Program-made: the position numbers and the translations under genes | Part shown: piece by piece, positions 24,534 through 35,768 of the stretch | Position numbering within the stretch: position 1 is the first letter of the stretch | Layout of the letters: every line of letters starts with the position of its first letter | The notes under the pieces: generated by a model | Databases searched by the model: none | Told to the model about the DNA's origin: nothing | Seen by the model: the letters and a program-made list of their open reading frames with translations, nothing else | Source: Anaeramoeba flamelloides | Taxonomy: Eukaryota > Metamonada > Anaeramoebidae | Length of the DNA stretch: 64,000 nt | Assembly: GCA_027625915.1 (NCBI GenBank) | Contig: JANTQA010000032.1 | Span: 14,214,001 to 14,278,000, forward strand | Direction: 5' to 3'

Positions 24534-25337
24534 TTACAATATCTGTTGGCGGATTAAATCAGCAACCTTTAAACCTAAACTTTCATCTGGCGCCTCAATT
24601 CTGATAAAAACTTTAAAACTGTTTTTTTCTGTTAGCCATTTAGGATAGGATCCAATTTTGACTTGAGGGAAGTTGCTTTGAATTTGTTCCAATTGATGCG
24701 AAAATTCAACCTCGCGCTTCTTTGTGCTTACAGTTTGCACCCAAGGCTTTTGTAATTGCAAATCCAAATATTGGACAGTTGATCCGAGCATTAAACGAAA
24801 CATAGAAGGCACACCCGCAAAGATATATACATTTTTAACATTGACAACAGGCGAAATCAGCTTCTTGATCGGGATTAGTTTACACGGATCTGGGAACAAC
24901 GCCATGGACTTTGCTCGAGAATCATAACTGATTTTTCGTTTATCATACCATTTTTTCAAGTTATTCCATGTCCCATTGTGTAATTTCGTTTTGAGACCAA
25001 ACGCAGAGGCTATGCTTTCATAGGTTATGTCGTCATGGGTTGAGCCAATGCCCCCAGAAGTGAACACGAAGTCTGTCTTTTGTGACATTTCCAAAACTGT
25101 TTCTTTGATTTGTTCATGCACATCGCCGATAATGCGCACCTCGGTTAAGTTAACACCACGGTTGTGCATTGTTTTACAAAGATCGTGCATATTGCTGTCT
25201 CTTGTGCTTCCATTCAAAATTTCATCTCCAATTACAATTGCACTTGCTGTAAGTTGTTTTACTGTTTGTGTAAAATTTCTGAAATAATTGGGTTTTGGTA
25301 AGGATTTGAAACAAGCAGAATTAAAGATACAAATCAT
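24534..25337 (-). CDS. FLAD1-type molybdopterin-binding-domain (MoCF/CinA-like) protein
   Basis: This 267-residue protein consists of one MoCF (MPTb) domain as found in the N-terminal half of animal FAD synthase FLAD1 and in bacterial CinA. Visible motifs are VIGDEILNG and SNMHDLC (about 35-55), DFVFTSGGIGSTHDDITYE (about 90-110), FPDPCKLIPI, VKNVYIFAGVP and KIGSYPKW. In FLAD1 this domain hydrolyses FAD; in CinA it acts in nucleotide clean-up. No PAPS-reductase FAD-synthase domain follows, so FAD synthesis itself is not expected. The ATG at 25335-25337 was chosen as the first in-frame ATG. The first 29 residues lack acidic residues and carry K/R and F, compatible with a mitochondrial or hydrogenosomal presequence. 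An upstream exon cannot be excluded. TAA stop. Confidence 0.82.
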   Translation of the reverse strand: MICIFNSACFKSLPKPNYFRNFTQTVKQLTASAIVIGDEILNGSTRDSNMHDLCKTMHNRGVNLTEVRIIGDVHEQIKETVLEMSQKTDFVFTSGGIGSTHDDITYESIASAFGLKTKLHNGTWNNLKKWYDKRKISYDSRAKSMALFPDPCKLIPIKKLISPVVNVKNVYIFAGVPSMFRLMLGSTVQYLDLQLQKPWVQTVSTKKREVEFSHQLEQIQSNFPQVKIGSYPKWLTEKNSFKVFIRIEAPDESLGLKVADLIRQQIL

Positions 25338-25477
25338 GTTGCTTAATAATGAACAATTCACACCTTGAAAAACTACAAAAAATGAAAAATTATTATAATT
25401 TGAAAACAATTAAGGTTGTCCTTTATATTCCATTCTTTCTTTTTCATTCATGGGTGACCTATAAGAGATTATTTCTA

Positions 25478-25815
25478 ACTGTTGACAGAAAAATGTTGTA
25501 CAGAGAATAATAGTTGGACAGTAATTTTAATTTTGAACATTACTGAAAATGATTTTTAATTTCTTTCGTTTGTGAAATAACTAAAGAAAATAACAATAAT
25601 CCACTTATTAGAATAAGGATTAATGTAATTCTAGTTTTTCAAAACCGTATCTCTTATAATCTAAAGCAAGTTTAAAAATTATCATTTTTAGAATTAATAG
25701 TAAACTTTACTAAAACTTGGATTTTTGTTAAAATAGCATGATCTACTTTAGTTATCAACCATTCAAATGAGTATTCTAAACAAACAGCTATTCATTAACT
25801 TGAACAAAAACACAT
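25478..25815 (-). mobile_element. R3 element, truncated copy
   Basis: This begins ACTGTTGACAGAAAAATGTT and is the inverted complement of about 30215-30528 over some 310 bases (for example GATCTACTTTAGTTATCAAC). Its other terminus is missing or unrecognisable. No coding capacity. It lies just upstream of the FLAD1-type gene. Confidence 0.75.
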
Positions 25816-26840
25816 TAAACCAATTTTGTTTTGATATGACACTTCAGTATTATTATAACAAGTTATTGTTGATTTATTACAAAAAAAATTCACAAAACAC
25901 TTGAAAAAAAAAAAATATTTTTACCATTTAAAAGATAAAACAATTCTTGATATCTTCCTTCTATACAATATTTTTTTTTTTTTATGATGACGTGTATTTT
26001 CAACTTTTTTTTTAGAAAAAAAAAAAACTTTGAACTTTACTATCTAAAAAAGGGAACTTAAAATATAATGAAGTGAAATTAATATCTTCAATTATTTTGA
26101 TTTTTTTAATCTTTTAGGTTGGCATAATTAGCTATAAAAATGAAACCAAAAATAAAAAAGAATTTAAATATTAAATATCTATGAATTTGAGATTTCTTTC
26201 TAGAACTGAAGTAAAAATTGTTCCTGTCATAATAACAATACATATAAGAAGATTTAAGTTTATTCAAAAATTTAAAATCTCCATTTTTGATTATTTAATA
26301 AATTTTCTTCCTTTTAGAAAAAAAGAATTGGAGAATATTAATTGGAAATTTCAAAATTGTAAGCAACTCAAAAATTAATTTGAAAATATTAGAATTAAAA
26401 ATTAAGAAAATAGTTTTGGTGAGAAATGTAATTAAGTTTCCCAACCATTATTATTATGTTATAACTTTAAAGTTTTTACGTGATTCTGTTAACTTTTGGA
26501 AAACCTAAAGGCAAAAGATATTTAAAATTGAAGGATACAACTTCTATTTTAAAATTAAGAAATTATAAATCTATCTTATTAGATATTCTTATGTTATGAA
26601 TAAAAACAAATCAAGATATTATGTATTATATATAAAAAATAAATAAATAATAAAAATCATTGAATATTTAGACCATTTGATATAGAACTTCCTAGTATAC
26701 GAAAATAAAAAAAAAATCTGGATATCAAAATAAAAACAAATTAATATCTCCAATATATTTTCAGAAAGAAAAATCCACCATCTTTATTTAAACGAGTTGG
26801 TAATAAATTATTTTTGAATCCTTTAATAAAATAAAAAGAT
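25816..26840. other. A+T-rich spacer
   Basis: I see no gene or repeat beyond homopolymers. A frame at 26181-26378 is low in complexity. Confidence 0.45.
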
Positions 26841-27130
26841 AAGAAAAAAACTATAGTGTACCTTAGGGTACCGTAGAGTGTCATAGGTTTCCCAGGATTC
26901 AAAAAAAAATAGAGTAAAATCAAAGATTCAACTCAATTCTTTTAAATTATTGAAAACCTAATGAAAATTTTCATCAAGTGCCTCGGTTTTCCAGAATTCA
27001 AAAAGTAAAAAAAAAAATAACTGCAGTTTTCACGAGATTTTCTGTTTTATTTACAAGATCTAATAATTTTGAAAATAAATCAAATACTCAAGAAAAGCTA
27101 ATGTAATTTAAGAGGGGTTAATAATTCCTC
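26840..27130. repeat. Dispersed A+T-rich repeat family (copy 3, short)
   Basis: The phrases GTACCGTAGAGTG, CATAGGTTTCCCAG and GATTCAACTCAATTCTTTTA mark a short, degraded copy of the family at 1-1010 and 23561-24430. Confidence 0.5.
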
Positions 27131-27734
27131 CCATAATAATCAAAATTAAAAAAAAAAATTATGAATTTTTGATAGTTTTTGAAATCTTTTTATCCTTAAT
27201 AATCAATTTATAAAACCACAGAAAAAATATTTTTGTAAAAATCAGGTTTTTTAATATTAGTTTCAAAATGTACAAAAAATTACTTATTTCAATCATTATT
27301 TAAAGATTTTACTTTGATTAAATGATATTGTTTGAAATGACTATATCAGATACGAATTACTTTTTTTTTTTGAAAGTTCTTTATTGTTATTTTTAAAGTC
27401 CCTTTGGTTTTATTGGAAAAACAATCCTTTTCTATTTTTTAAAAGGAAATCAAAAGTAAATTGTTTTTTAAGTCAATAAGGTTAAAAAAGTTAGAACATA
27501 ATCATAAATTACAAAAATTGAAATTTTTCTAAAAAGTATGATTATATAACCTTTCTTATAAGTCCTTTTATTTTAAAGTTCTTCCTTCATTAAATACACC
27601 CAACACAAAAAAAGAAAGAATAAAAAGGGATTAACCAAATACAAAGAAAAAACCAATTAATGTCTACTACTTTGAATTATATTAGGTGAAACAATAGAAA
27701 AAAAAAGGAAGAAAAAGTATAACTTTTTTCCCTT
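27131..27734. other. A+T-rich spacer
   Basis: I see nothing supportable here; it is the 3' flank of the small membrane-protein gene. Confidence 0.45.
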
Positions 27735-28435
27735 TTATTCAAAAATAATCTGATAATTGTAATTCTTCAAATATTTTAAAATAGATTCAACATTATTAAA
27801 CTCAGAACAAAGGTAGCGTTTTGGTTTTCTTTCTGTCACTTCAATGGTCTTATACAAATTATTGAATCGACCTCGATTTTTTTTTGACAATTCTTTAATA
27901 ATGAACCAATTTTGATAAAATTCTATATTTGATTTTGTTATCCCAAATACTACTAGAATTATAAGAAGAAGAATGCAGGATCTATCTGCTCTTCAAAATA
28001 TTAAATAAAGGGGTTTTATTGTAAAAATAATCACATACTACAATCTAAAAAAATATCGAATAATAAGTATTCTGAGATCTCTGAAATAACTCTTTTTTAT
28101 ATACTAATTCAATTTCATTAAGGTAGAATTCATTTTGAGTATTTTATATAACTCTTTTTCAATTTTTAAATTTTATTTGTTAAACTAAAAACTTTTTAAA
28201 AATCAAAAAGTATTATTTGACAAAAAAAAAAATCAAAAGAAACGAAATTTTCAAAGCGAGACAATACAAATGATCTCCAAAACTCACACCCAACAACAGC
28301 TATAACAACATACCTCTTTAAATATTGCTTTAGTTTTGAAATAGTTCCAAGATAAGAGAAATTTTTACCTAATGAAGAAACACTAAAAATTGAAAATTGC
28401 AGAAGAACATTTTGAGGTAAAAAAAAACTTTCCAT
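27735..28435 (-). CDS. Small predicted membrane protein, two exons (unrecognised, SNARE-like core)
   Basis: I infer exon 1 at 28435-28314 and exon 2 at 27990-27735, joined across a 323-base intron with a strong GTATGT donor and a TTGAAG acceptor. The join restores one arginine codon and gives 125 residues ending in TAA. The junction reads SKLKQYLKR|ADRSCILLLI: a basic heptad-like segment followed by a single hydrophobic helix (about residues 45-58), the layout seen at the C-terminus of Golgi/ER SNAREs such as Sec20. A 65-residue soluble tail follows (RKPKRYLCSEF...NVESILKYLKN), which is not SNARE-like. I cannot name the family. The frame of exon 2 stays open through ordinary-composition sequence, which supports it being coding. 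The true first exon could lie further upstream. It is head-to-head with COMMD7, with starts 174 bases apart. Confidence 0.5.
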
Positions 28436-28608
28436 ACTTTAATGATCAGAACTCTAAGAAGAAGAAACTCACATAACAATTCTTTTCTTTATAAATATAA
28501 CAAATTAATTCCAAATAGAGGAAAAATAAACCGCAAATTTTTAATCAAGGTCGATTCATTTTTAGATTTAAGAAATCATTTTTTTAACTTTTCAAACAAA
28601 ATTAAATT
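28436..28608. promoter_or_regulatory. Bidirectional intergenic promoter region
   Basis: Only about 170 bases separate the divergent start codons of the small membrane-protein gene (-) and COMMD7 (+). Both promoters must therefore lie here or overlap the 5' exons. The region is A+T-rich; I see no specific element I can name. Confidence 0.4.
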
Positions 28609-31600
28609 ATGAGCAAAACAAAATCAAAATTCAAATTCACAAACGAATCAGTGGATCCACAAATGATCTCTGATATGGACAAATTATCTGAGATGAGTGA
28701 CGAAGTCGTTCTTTCAATTTGTGATTCAATTTTCAGGCTCTTTACGAACACCTCACTAAAAATTACAGACTCAATTGAAAAGCTTGCAAAAGTATATTCA
28801 TTAAATTCTTCAGCATTAACAAGCCCATTCCGTGGTGCACTTTTCTTTTTTAATCTCTCCTTAAAAAAGAAATTAATGCCATCTTCGATAAAAAAGGATC
28901 TTGAGACCTTTGGTACCTTTCTCTTTTGATTTCTTTTTATTTGAATTTTTACTTTTGTTTTTTTTTTTTTCTTCTTTTTTCTTTTCAACAACTGTAAAAA
29001 ATCTGTCTTTCAATTTTCAACAACGATCTCTTTCCTATGAAATTTTGGAGTCTAAATTCTCAATCGGCAATTTTTTTTCAAGAAAATTACTTTTCATCAA
29101 AGCCAGCAAAAATAAAATAATTTTACAAATGTTTTTTCGCGATACCTCTTTGAAAGAAACCACACCGAATAATTTAAAAAGTAGTTGAACAACAAACTTC
29201 ATAATTGACATATTAGTGGTTGTCAAATGAAAAAAACAGGGCTAATTTAAATCTCATAAATCATTCCTTCAATCCAAGACTTTACATAAATAAATGAAAA
29301 AAACTAAATAATTGTACTTGAATACAATAAGTATATTTAACCAGCGAGTCAAACTTGTTTGGAATAAATATTCAATAAATCAAAATTATAAGAGGGTTCT
29401 CTGTGATTTTGGTTTGTGTTAAAAATTATAAACAGAGTTCACCATAAAAAGTTAATTATTTCATTATTTCTTTGCATGAATTTTCTCTTACTGAAAAAAA
29501 TCAAATTATACCAATAAAAAAATTATCTAAAAGTTCAAAAGGAAGAACTCATTAAATCGCTATTAATTTTCCAAAGTGATCCAATGGAAATAAGATGAGA
29601 AAACTTGAAAGTTAGAATTCCCATGTCTTTGACAATAGAAAATAAAATAGAAAATGTGAAATCTATTGAATATCCTTTTTTGGTCTCGTCTCAAATTTCT
29701 TTGATTCTTCTTGCTAAAAATACAAAGGAAAATTGTATTAGAAATTATAATTCATTTTTTAGAGAAAATTCAACAAAAAAAATCTCTCATGAAATTAGCC
29801 CGTATCTAGAAAACTACATTTAAAAAAGCATTTAAGACCTACAAAACTAAGCAGCTTTACAAAAGTTTTTATTTGGTAAATTCAAAAAAGCAAAAAAATA
29901 ATTTCCAAATCAAGTTTTTATTGTTATTCATTAACAAGTTGGCTTTAATTGATAAACCAAACTTTAAAACAAAAAAAAAACCATAGATCTTGGAAGATCA
30001 TTGGTTCTAAAACTTCAAAAGAATTCTTCATATTTTCATTATTTTTTGAAAAAGCAAATCACTAATAACTGTTGAGAGAAAAATGTTGGACATAGAAAAA
30101 TGGTTTGACACAATTTTTAATTGGGAACCTTAGTAAAATTGAAAATCAAATACTATTGATAACTAGGTGTATTTTATATAAATCCAGCTTTAAATGTGCT
30201 ACAAGTTCATTAATCTGTGGTTTGTGTAGAATACTCGTTTGAATGGTTGATAACTAAAGTAGATCTTGTTATTTTAATAAAAATCCAAGTTTTAGTAAAG
30301 TTTACTAATTAATTCTGAAAATGATAATTTTTAAACTTGCTTTAGATTATAAGAGGTAAGGTTTTGAAAAACTAGAATTACATTAATCCTTATTCTAGTA
30401 AGTGGATTATTGTTATTTTCTTTAGTTATTTCACAAACAATTGAAATTAAAAATCATTTTCAGTAATGTTCAAAATTAAAATTGCTGTCCAACTATTTTT
30501 CTCTGTCCAACATTTTTCTCTCGACAGTAAATGAAATCACAGAATTCACAGAAACTTTCACTCTCAAATTTTGATTACTTTTTGATTTTTATTTATAACG
30601 TCCTTTATTGTTTAGATTTGGAAACAATCTCCTTGTTATGTGACGAGTTTGGCCTGGAAGAACGAGAAATATGAGATTATTCGAAGTGATATAAAATGAT
30701 ATTGAGGAGTTCGAAAAACGACGATTAATATCATCTTAGCACCAGAAAAATCTCATTATTTTGAGTCTGTAAGGCGATCCAAAACGAGGAAATAATCACA
30801 GGGGACTGTTAAACAAATGAAACAATATGCGTTGCTATATCTTTTTGGAACTCAGGATCTAACTTGTCACAAAAAAAAACAAACAAACTAAACAAAACAA
30901 ATTTAAACAAAAAAAACACTATTTTGTTATTTTTTAATGGTACTTTGAAGAACTTGTTCTTCATAGGATTTTATTCTCTCACAAAAGTATGATCGAAAAA
31001 TATGAAGATAAATTTTACATTTTTTTAATTGGGGAAAACTACTTGATTTAAAATCCAACAGAGACAAACTAGATCATCCAACTTTTCAATGAGTCTCTAT
31101 CTCCCCTTTTATTTCACGATTGTTTAGAAACATCTGAAGGTGATCAAAAATAATACCCCGCATCTGTATGTATACTTAACAGTAACTATTTTTGAACTAT
31201 TCCTCTAAAAATTTCTGAACTTAATGTCGCAAAAAAAAAATATTTTTTTTGTTACTAATTTTTTTCCTTATATTTTTTAATTTTTTTTTTCTCATTTTCG
31301 AAGTTCTCTTATTAGTGGTCTTTTCTCTGTTTTTTCTTTGAAAAAAGAGACCTTAAAATGTTTTTTGTAAAAATGAGATTAGTTTGGATAGAAACGAGAA
31401 AAAAAACAATATTTGGATTCCGTCATTTTTTTTCATCAAAACAAAGAAATGGAATTAATTTCATTTGCAAAAAGTAAGCGTTAAATGATGAAATTTTTTA
31501 TATATCTCTATTTGAAGAAATATTTTAGTTCTTTGAACCAAATTATCTGTTTAAATAGATTAAAAATTGATACAAGTCATCTTTTGGGATTTATGAGATT

Positions 31601-32912
31601 AAAAAAGTCACAAAAAAATTAGTTAAAGTGTTCTAAAATAACTTCTAATAACATTTTTAATGTTAAATTTATTAGTAAAGTACAAATTATTTCACCCAAT
31701 TCGAATTTAAAATAAGAAGATCAGAAAATTTTCAAAATCTACCGAATAACTAAACGATTTCCCTTAATCTTTCCACAGCAACTACAGTGCTATACCAAAC
31801 TTTTCAGAGAGGCAATCACTTTCTTATTTGTATTTATCCAAATTTATTTACTTAAAATGTCTCAAATAAAATGTAAAAGATTAACAAAAAAATCTAGCAA
31901 GTTTATAGCATGTTATTTCAAAATTCCCTTTTTATATGATGATTTTTTCCATATTTTTTGAAAAAATATTCTTATAATGGGTTTATAACAGATTACAAAA
32001 TTTATATCACATTTTATACAAACATTAATGATATAAAAGTTGTTATTATAAAATTTTATGAAAATTTAAACTTTTATAATGCCTTTACAACACATTTATA
32101 AAATGCCATATAAACAATTTATTTTTTTTTAGACTAATTTTTTTTAATTTAATTAATAAGATTTTGACTTTATAATTCTTATTCTGGTTTCACATGAGAG
32201 AGGGGGGTATCAACTTGAAAAATAATCAAAGATTCTAGAATGTATTTTCAATCTTATTTTTTATCAGATTAAATAATAAAAAAGAAATTTACTATATTAA
32301 AAAACTTTTGTAATGATAATTTTGAAAAAGATATTTTTTCGTGTTCTTTAAATATAAAAATTTTGTAATTTGAATAGTTATTTCTTTTTCTTTCCGTTAA
32401 ATATAAAAAATTTAGTTGTCTTAATTAAAAAACTAATACATAAAATATTCAAAAAAACAAAAAATGAAATAATCTTTTTGTTTATAAATGTTAATTGAAT
32501 TTTCTTTTTTTTTTTTTATCCTTTTTAATTCAAAACTATAATAACTAAACGAAACTAATAACTCTATTTAAAAAAACTTAAAGGATTGAGTGAAGATATT
32601 TCGCAAAAAATATCTGATAAATGGAAAACAAATTTTATCTCCTTATCCCGAATAATTGGACACCAAACATTAAATGTCAATCGTTTAATTGATATGGATT
32701 GGAGATTTGGTGTCACTGCTTCAAGTGATGATCTCTCTTCAATAGGTAGCACTTATTTACAATTAAAATTCATTATTGATAATGAATCGGGGCAATCAAA
32801 TAAAAAATATGAAGTTGAAGGTTTGCATGTTGAATTGGATTTACCTCAGTTTTATGATTTTCTTACAGAAATGCAAAAGGCTAACAATACTCTTCAACTT
32901 TTCTTGAAATAA
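28609..32912 (+). CDS. COMMD7: COMM domain-containing protein 7-like, two exons with a 3.7-kb intron
   Basis: Exon 1 (28609-28912) and exon 2 (32584-32912) join in phase 1 to restore a glycine codon (ETF-G-LSEDIS). They give 210 residues, close to the usual length of about 200. The N-terminal helical domain spans about residues 15-125, with ISQKISDKWKTN crossing into exon 2. The COMM domain spans about 135-208 (LIDMDWRFGVTASSDDL, LQLKFII, VELDLPQFYDFLTEMQKA). The DM.WRFGVT signature and ELTLPQFY.FL.EM-like ending point to COMMD7 rather than another paralogue. COMMD proteins form the ring of the Commander/CCC complex in endosomal cargo recycling. The intron (28913-32583) starts GTACCT, ends ACTTAAAG, and contains an R3 element and coding-like islands. 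TAA stop. Confidence 0.88.
28913..32583 (+). other. COMMD7 intron 1 and its contents
   Basis: This 3671-base intron contains open frames at about 28920-29226 (both strands) and 29626-29823 (+), an R3 mobile element (30068-30528), and a less A+T-rich island at about 30600-30830. The island starts right after a TTGTTTAG acceptor-like border and reads LDLETISLLCDEFGLEERE before a stop. The rest is A+T-rich with no recognisable gene. Confidence 0.7.
30068..30528 (+). mobile_element. R3 element, complete copy with ~45-bp terminal inverted repeats
   Basis: The ends ACTGTTGAGAGAAAAATGTT and the complement of ACTGTCGAGAGAAAAATGTT face each other 461 bases apart. The internal 310 bases are the inverted complement of 25478-25800. 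The element is non-coding. Blocks such as TAGAATACTCG and AAAATGATAATTTTT are also found in R4 elements. Confidence 0.85.
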
Positions 32913-33229
32913 TTGATTTTAAATAAATTTTATAAATCGATTTTTAATATGTTACAGATTTTCCTGTATGTTTATATTTTAAAAAAGATCTTTATCATAT
33001 AATATAAGCTTTTTTTTTTTTTAATAAAAAAAAAAAAAGAAAATATCAATAATATAACTTTGAAAAGTAATTAGATATTAAAATTAAATTTTCAACAATA
33101 ATTTTACCAGATTTTGAAAAATAATTGTACCTCCAATTTCATTGATCATTTGTTTTTTTGAAGTATTATTATTGTTAAATAATATTTTTTATTGTTTAAA
33201 AATAGAAATTAAAATGAAATGAATTTTCT
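32913..33229. other. A+T-rich spacer downstream of COMMD7
   Basis: I see nothing supportable beyond homopolymers. Confidence 0.45.
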
Positions 33230-33920
33230 ATTTGATGATATCAAAAAGAATAATGAGGATTTTTTTTTTTTCCCTCCTGTGGATTCTGATGCGTGTTATT
33301 GGGTACATTGAATATTTTTTATATTTTAGAAATAAAAAGAAAACTTTTTCAATTTTCCTTTCATTTCTAAATTTAAAAAAAGTTAACGGTGGTTTTCCAG
33401 AATTCAAAAAGAATTTAGAAAAATCAAATGATTTTACTCAATTCTTTTGAATTTTAGTAAAGCTTCCAGTGATCTTTTTTAATTCTTGAAAATTCTTTTT
33501 AAAATCAAGGATTTTACTCAATTCTTTCAAATTCTGGAAAGCCTAATGAAAAGTAACGTAGAGATCTATAGAGTGCTGTCCAGTGCCATAGAGTGCCTAG
33601 TTTTTTTTTTTTATTTTTGAAATGAAAATAAAATTAAATAAATTTTCTTTTTACTTCAAAAAGTAAAAAAAACCTAACGAAAATTTTCTGTTTATTTCAA
33701 AAAGTAAAAAAAAATCTAACGGTGGTTTTCTTGAGATTTACTATTAGATTGTTAAGTCTACTAGGTTTTTTTTACTTTTTTCTATTTTTTTTGTGAAGTG
33801 TTCTAGGTTTTTTTTACTTTTTGAAATCAACAGAAAATTTTAATAAATTTTCGGTATATTTCAAAAAGTAAAAAAAACCTAACGAAAATCTATTGATTTT
33901 TCAAATAATCAGAAAACTCA
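33230..33920. repeat. Dispersed A+T-rich repeat family (copy 4)
   Basis: The phrases TGTGAAGTGTTCTAGG, GAAATCAACAGAAAATTTTA and CCATAGAGTGCCTAG identify it as the same family as 1-1010. Internal inverted repeats are present; no coding content. Confidence 0.6.
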
Positions 33921-34319
33921 AGAAATACGAACCGCCGTTTTTTTTAATTTCTCAAATACCCAAAAACCCAACAACAGTGGATCATTTCCAATTTGGTCAT
34001 GTAAATGATATTATTAATTATTATAAATATTTTAATTTTTTTACTTATTCTCGTTTTTATTTGATAAAATTTTCTTTAATTACTCCTTTATATCAGCCAG
34101 TTAATCAATAATGAGGAATTTTCATTCTTCGTTAACTGATCTATCAAAAAAAAAAAACACTTTTTAAACTTTAGTCAAGTTATCTGTGCAATACAAAGAT
34201 ATGAGAAGAAATAGAATCAGAAAAGGTGGTAAATAATCTTTCCAAGTAATTTTTTTGAATAATTAGTAATAATGTGAATAGGTTTTTGTGAACTTTTTTG
34301 AAAAGTTTTACATCTCATT

Positions 34320-34990
34320 TCAACTTAAATTGAATAAATAAAATGATTTAAGGTGGTAGTATTCTTTGAAAATAAAATAAAATCTAGTCAAGATCTTTAA
34401 AATTTTTTTATTTGAAAGTTGTATTTGGACTTATGAAATGGATAAATTAAAATCATCTAAAAACTTTATTAAATTGTGGGTCTCTTTTTTGAAATCCAAA
34501 ATTTTCATGTTTTCAATTTAAAAAGAAAAAAAAATAACCTATTATTTTTTTGAAAAATTAAGTTAATTCTTGAAAATGGGAAAACATATTTTTGGTTTTA
34601 GGTTGGAAAGTCTTGATTTCAAAAGAAAATTTTTTATTTGGATGTTTTTCTTTGAATTAATATTTCAATTCAAATCTTAGCCAATAAAACTTATTGTGCT
34701 ATAGGTGATTCAATAAATGAATATTTGATAGAAGTCTAAATCCAGTTTGTCAATTAAATTGACATCTATTACCCTAAATTTTTTTTTTCTTTAAAGTTTT
34801 GAAAAAGTTGTTTTCTGATTTTCAAAAAATAAAAATAATTGCAAAAAATTTTTTTAACAAAGTGTAAGGTCTTATTCACAAGAATCCTTATAACAATTCA
34901 AATCATTCTATGCAAAAAAAAATGTTTTTGAATTTTTGAGGATTAAATTATTTAACATTCCCAAATATCTTCAAGAAATTTTTATTTTGA
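34320..34990 (+). repeat. Dispersed repeat family R9, copy 1
   Basis: This segment is the inverted complement of about 53090-53785, with blocks such as GGACTTATGAAATGGAT, TTGAAATCCAAAATTTTCATG and TTCAATTCAAATCTTAGCCAATAAAACT. The pair is about 670-700 bases long, without coding capacity. Ends are not clear. Confidence 0.65.
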
Positions 34991-35768
34991 AAAATTCGAA
35001 TTTTATCTTACAAGAAAAACAAAATTTCTGAGTTGAAATTTTTTTAATGACTTTAAAAAAATAATTAGTTAAACTATTCTTCTTAGAAAAATATAATTGT
35101 TTATTGATCCCTTGGATTTATCCTTTTTTAGGTTAACCAAATATTTTATATTAAAATAGAAAAAAAATCTTTATATTACTATTACTGGTTACAAAGATTT
35201 GTTGTTGTATAATATTGATCCAAATGATGATAAAGGTGGTAAAAACTTGGTATAATGTGAGAAATGAAATGGATTTAATAGTTTTCTTTTTCGGAAAAAA
35301 TAGAAAAAAAAATTGATCTAACAAAAAAAATATTCTTTTTTGGCTTTTTTCTTTGATCAGAATTTTTTCAACACTTCACATCAACATAATTAATAAGTGT
35401 TCAATATAACTAATAAAATATATTAAAATTTGGTCCTTTTGTTGTGAAAGACTGATCCCCTAAAATATTTTAAAGTTTTTTAATTTTCATCAAAAGATTT
35501 CAAAATATATTGAACTCAAAAAGTGGTTCAAGAGTTGTGTTAAACTGTATATAAACCAATTTAGATTTTTATTATCATTTCCACAAAATTTTCAAAAAAA
35601 AAGATTATCTCCATTACTTTAGACAAATACTTTATTCCTTTAAAAAAAAGAAAAAGTAAAAATCGAATTATTTTATTTTTCATAGTTTAAATAAAAAAAT
35701 AAAACTTTAATGAAAAAATGATAATTTTAACAAAAAAAAAAAAAAAAGAGAGAAAAAAAGGAAAAGAA
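34991..35768. other. A+T-rich spacer
   Basis: I see no supportable gene; this is the 3' flank of the NELF-B homologue. Confidence 0.45.

Noticed and set aside
29605-29823. 72-codon plus-strand frame in the COMMD7 intron
   Set aside because: It is readable but without motif, splice context or a second copy, so not called as a gene.
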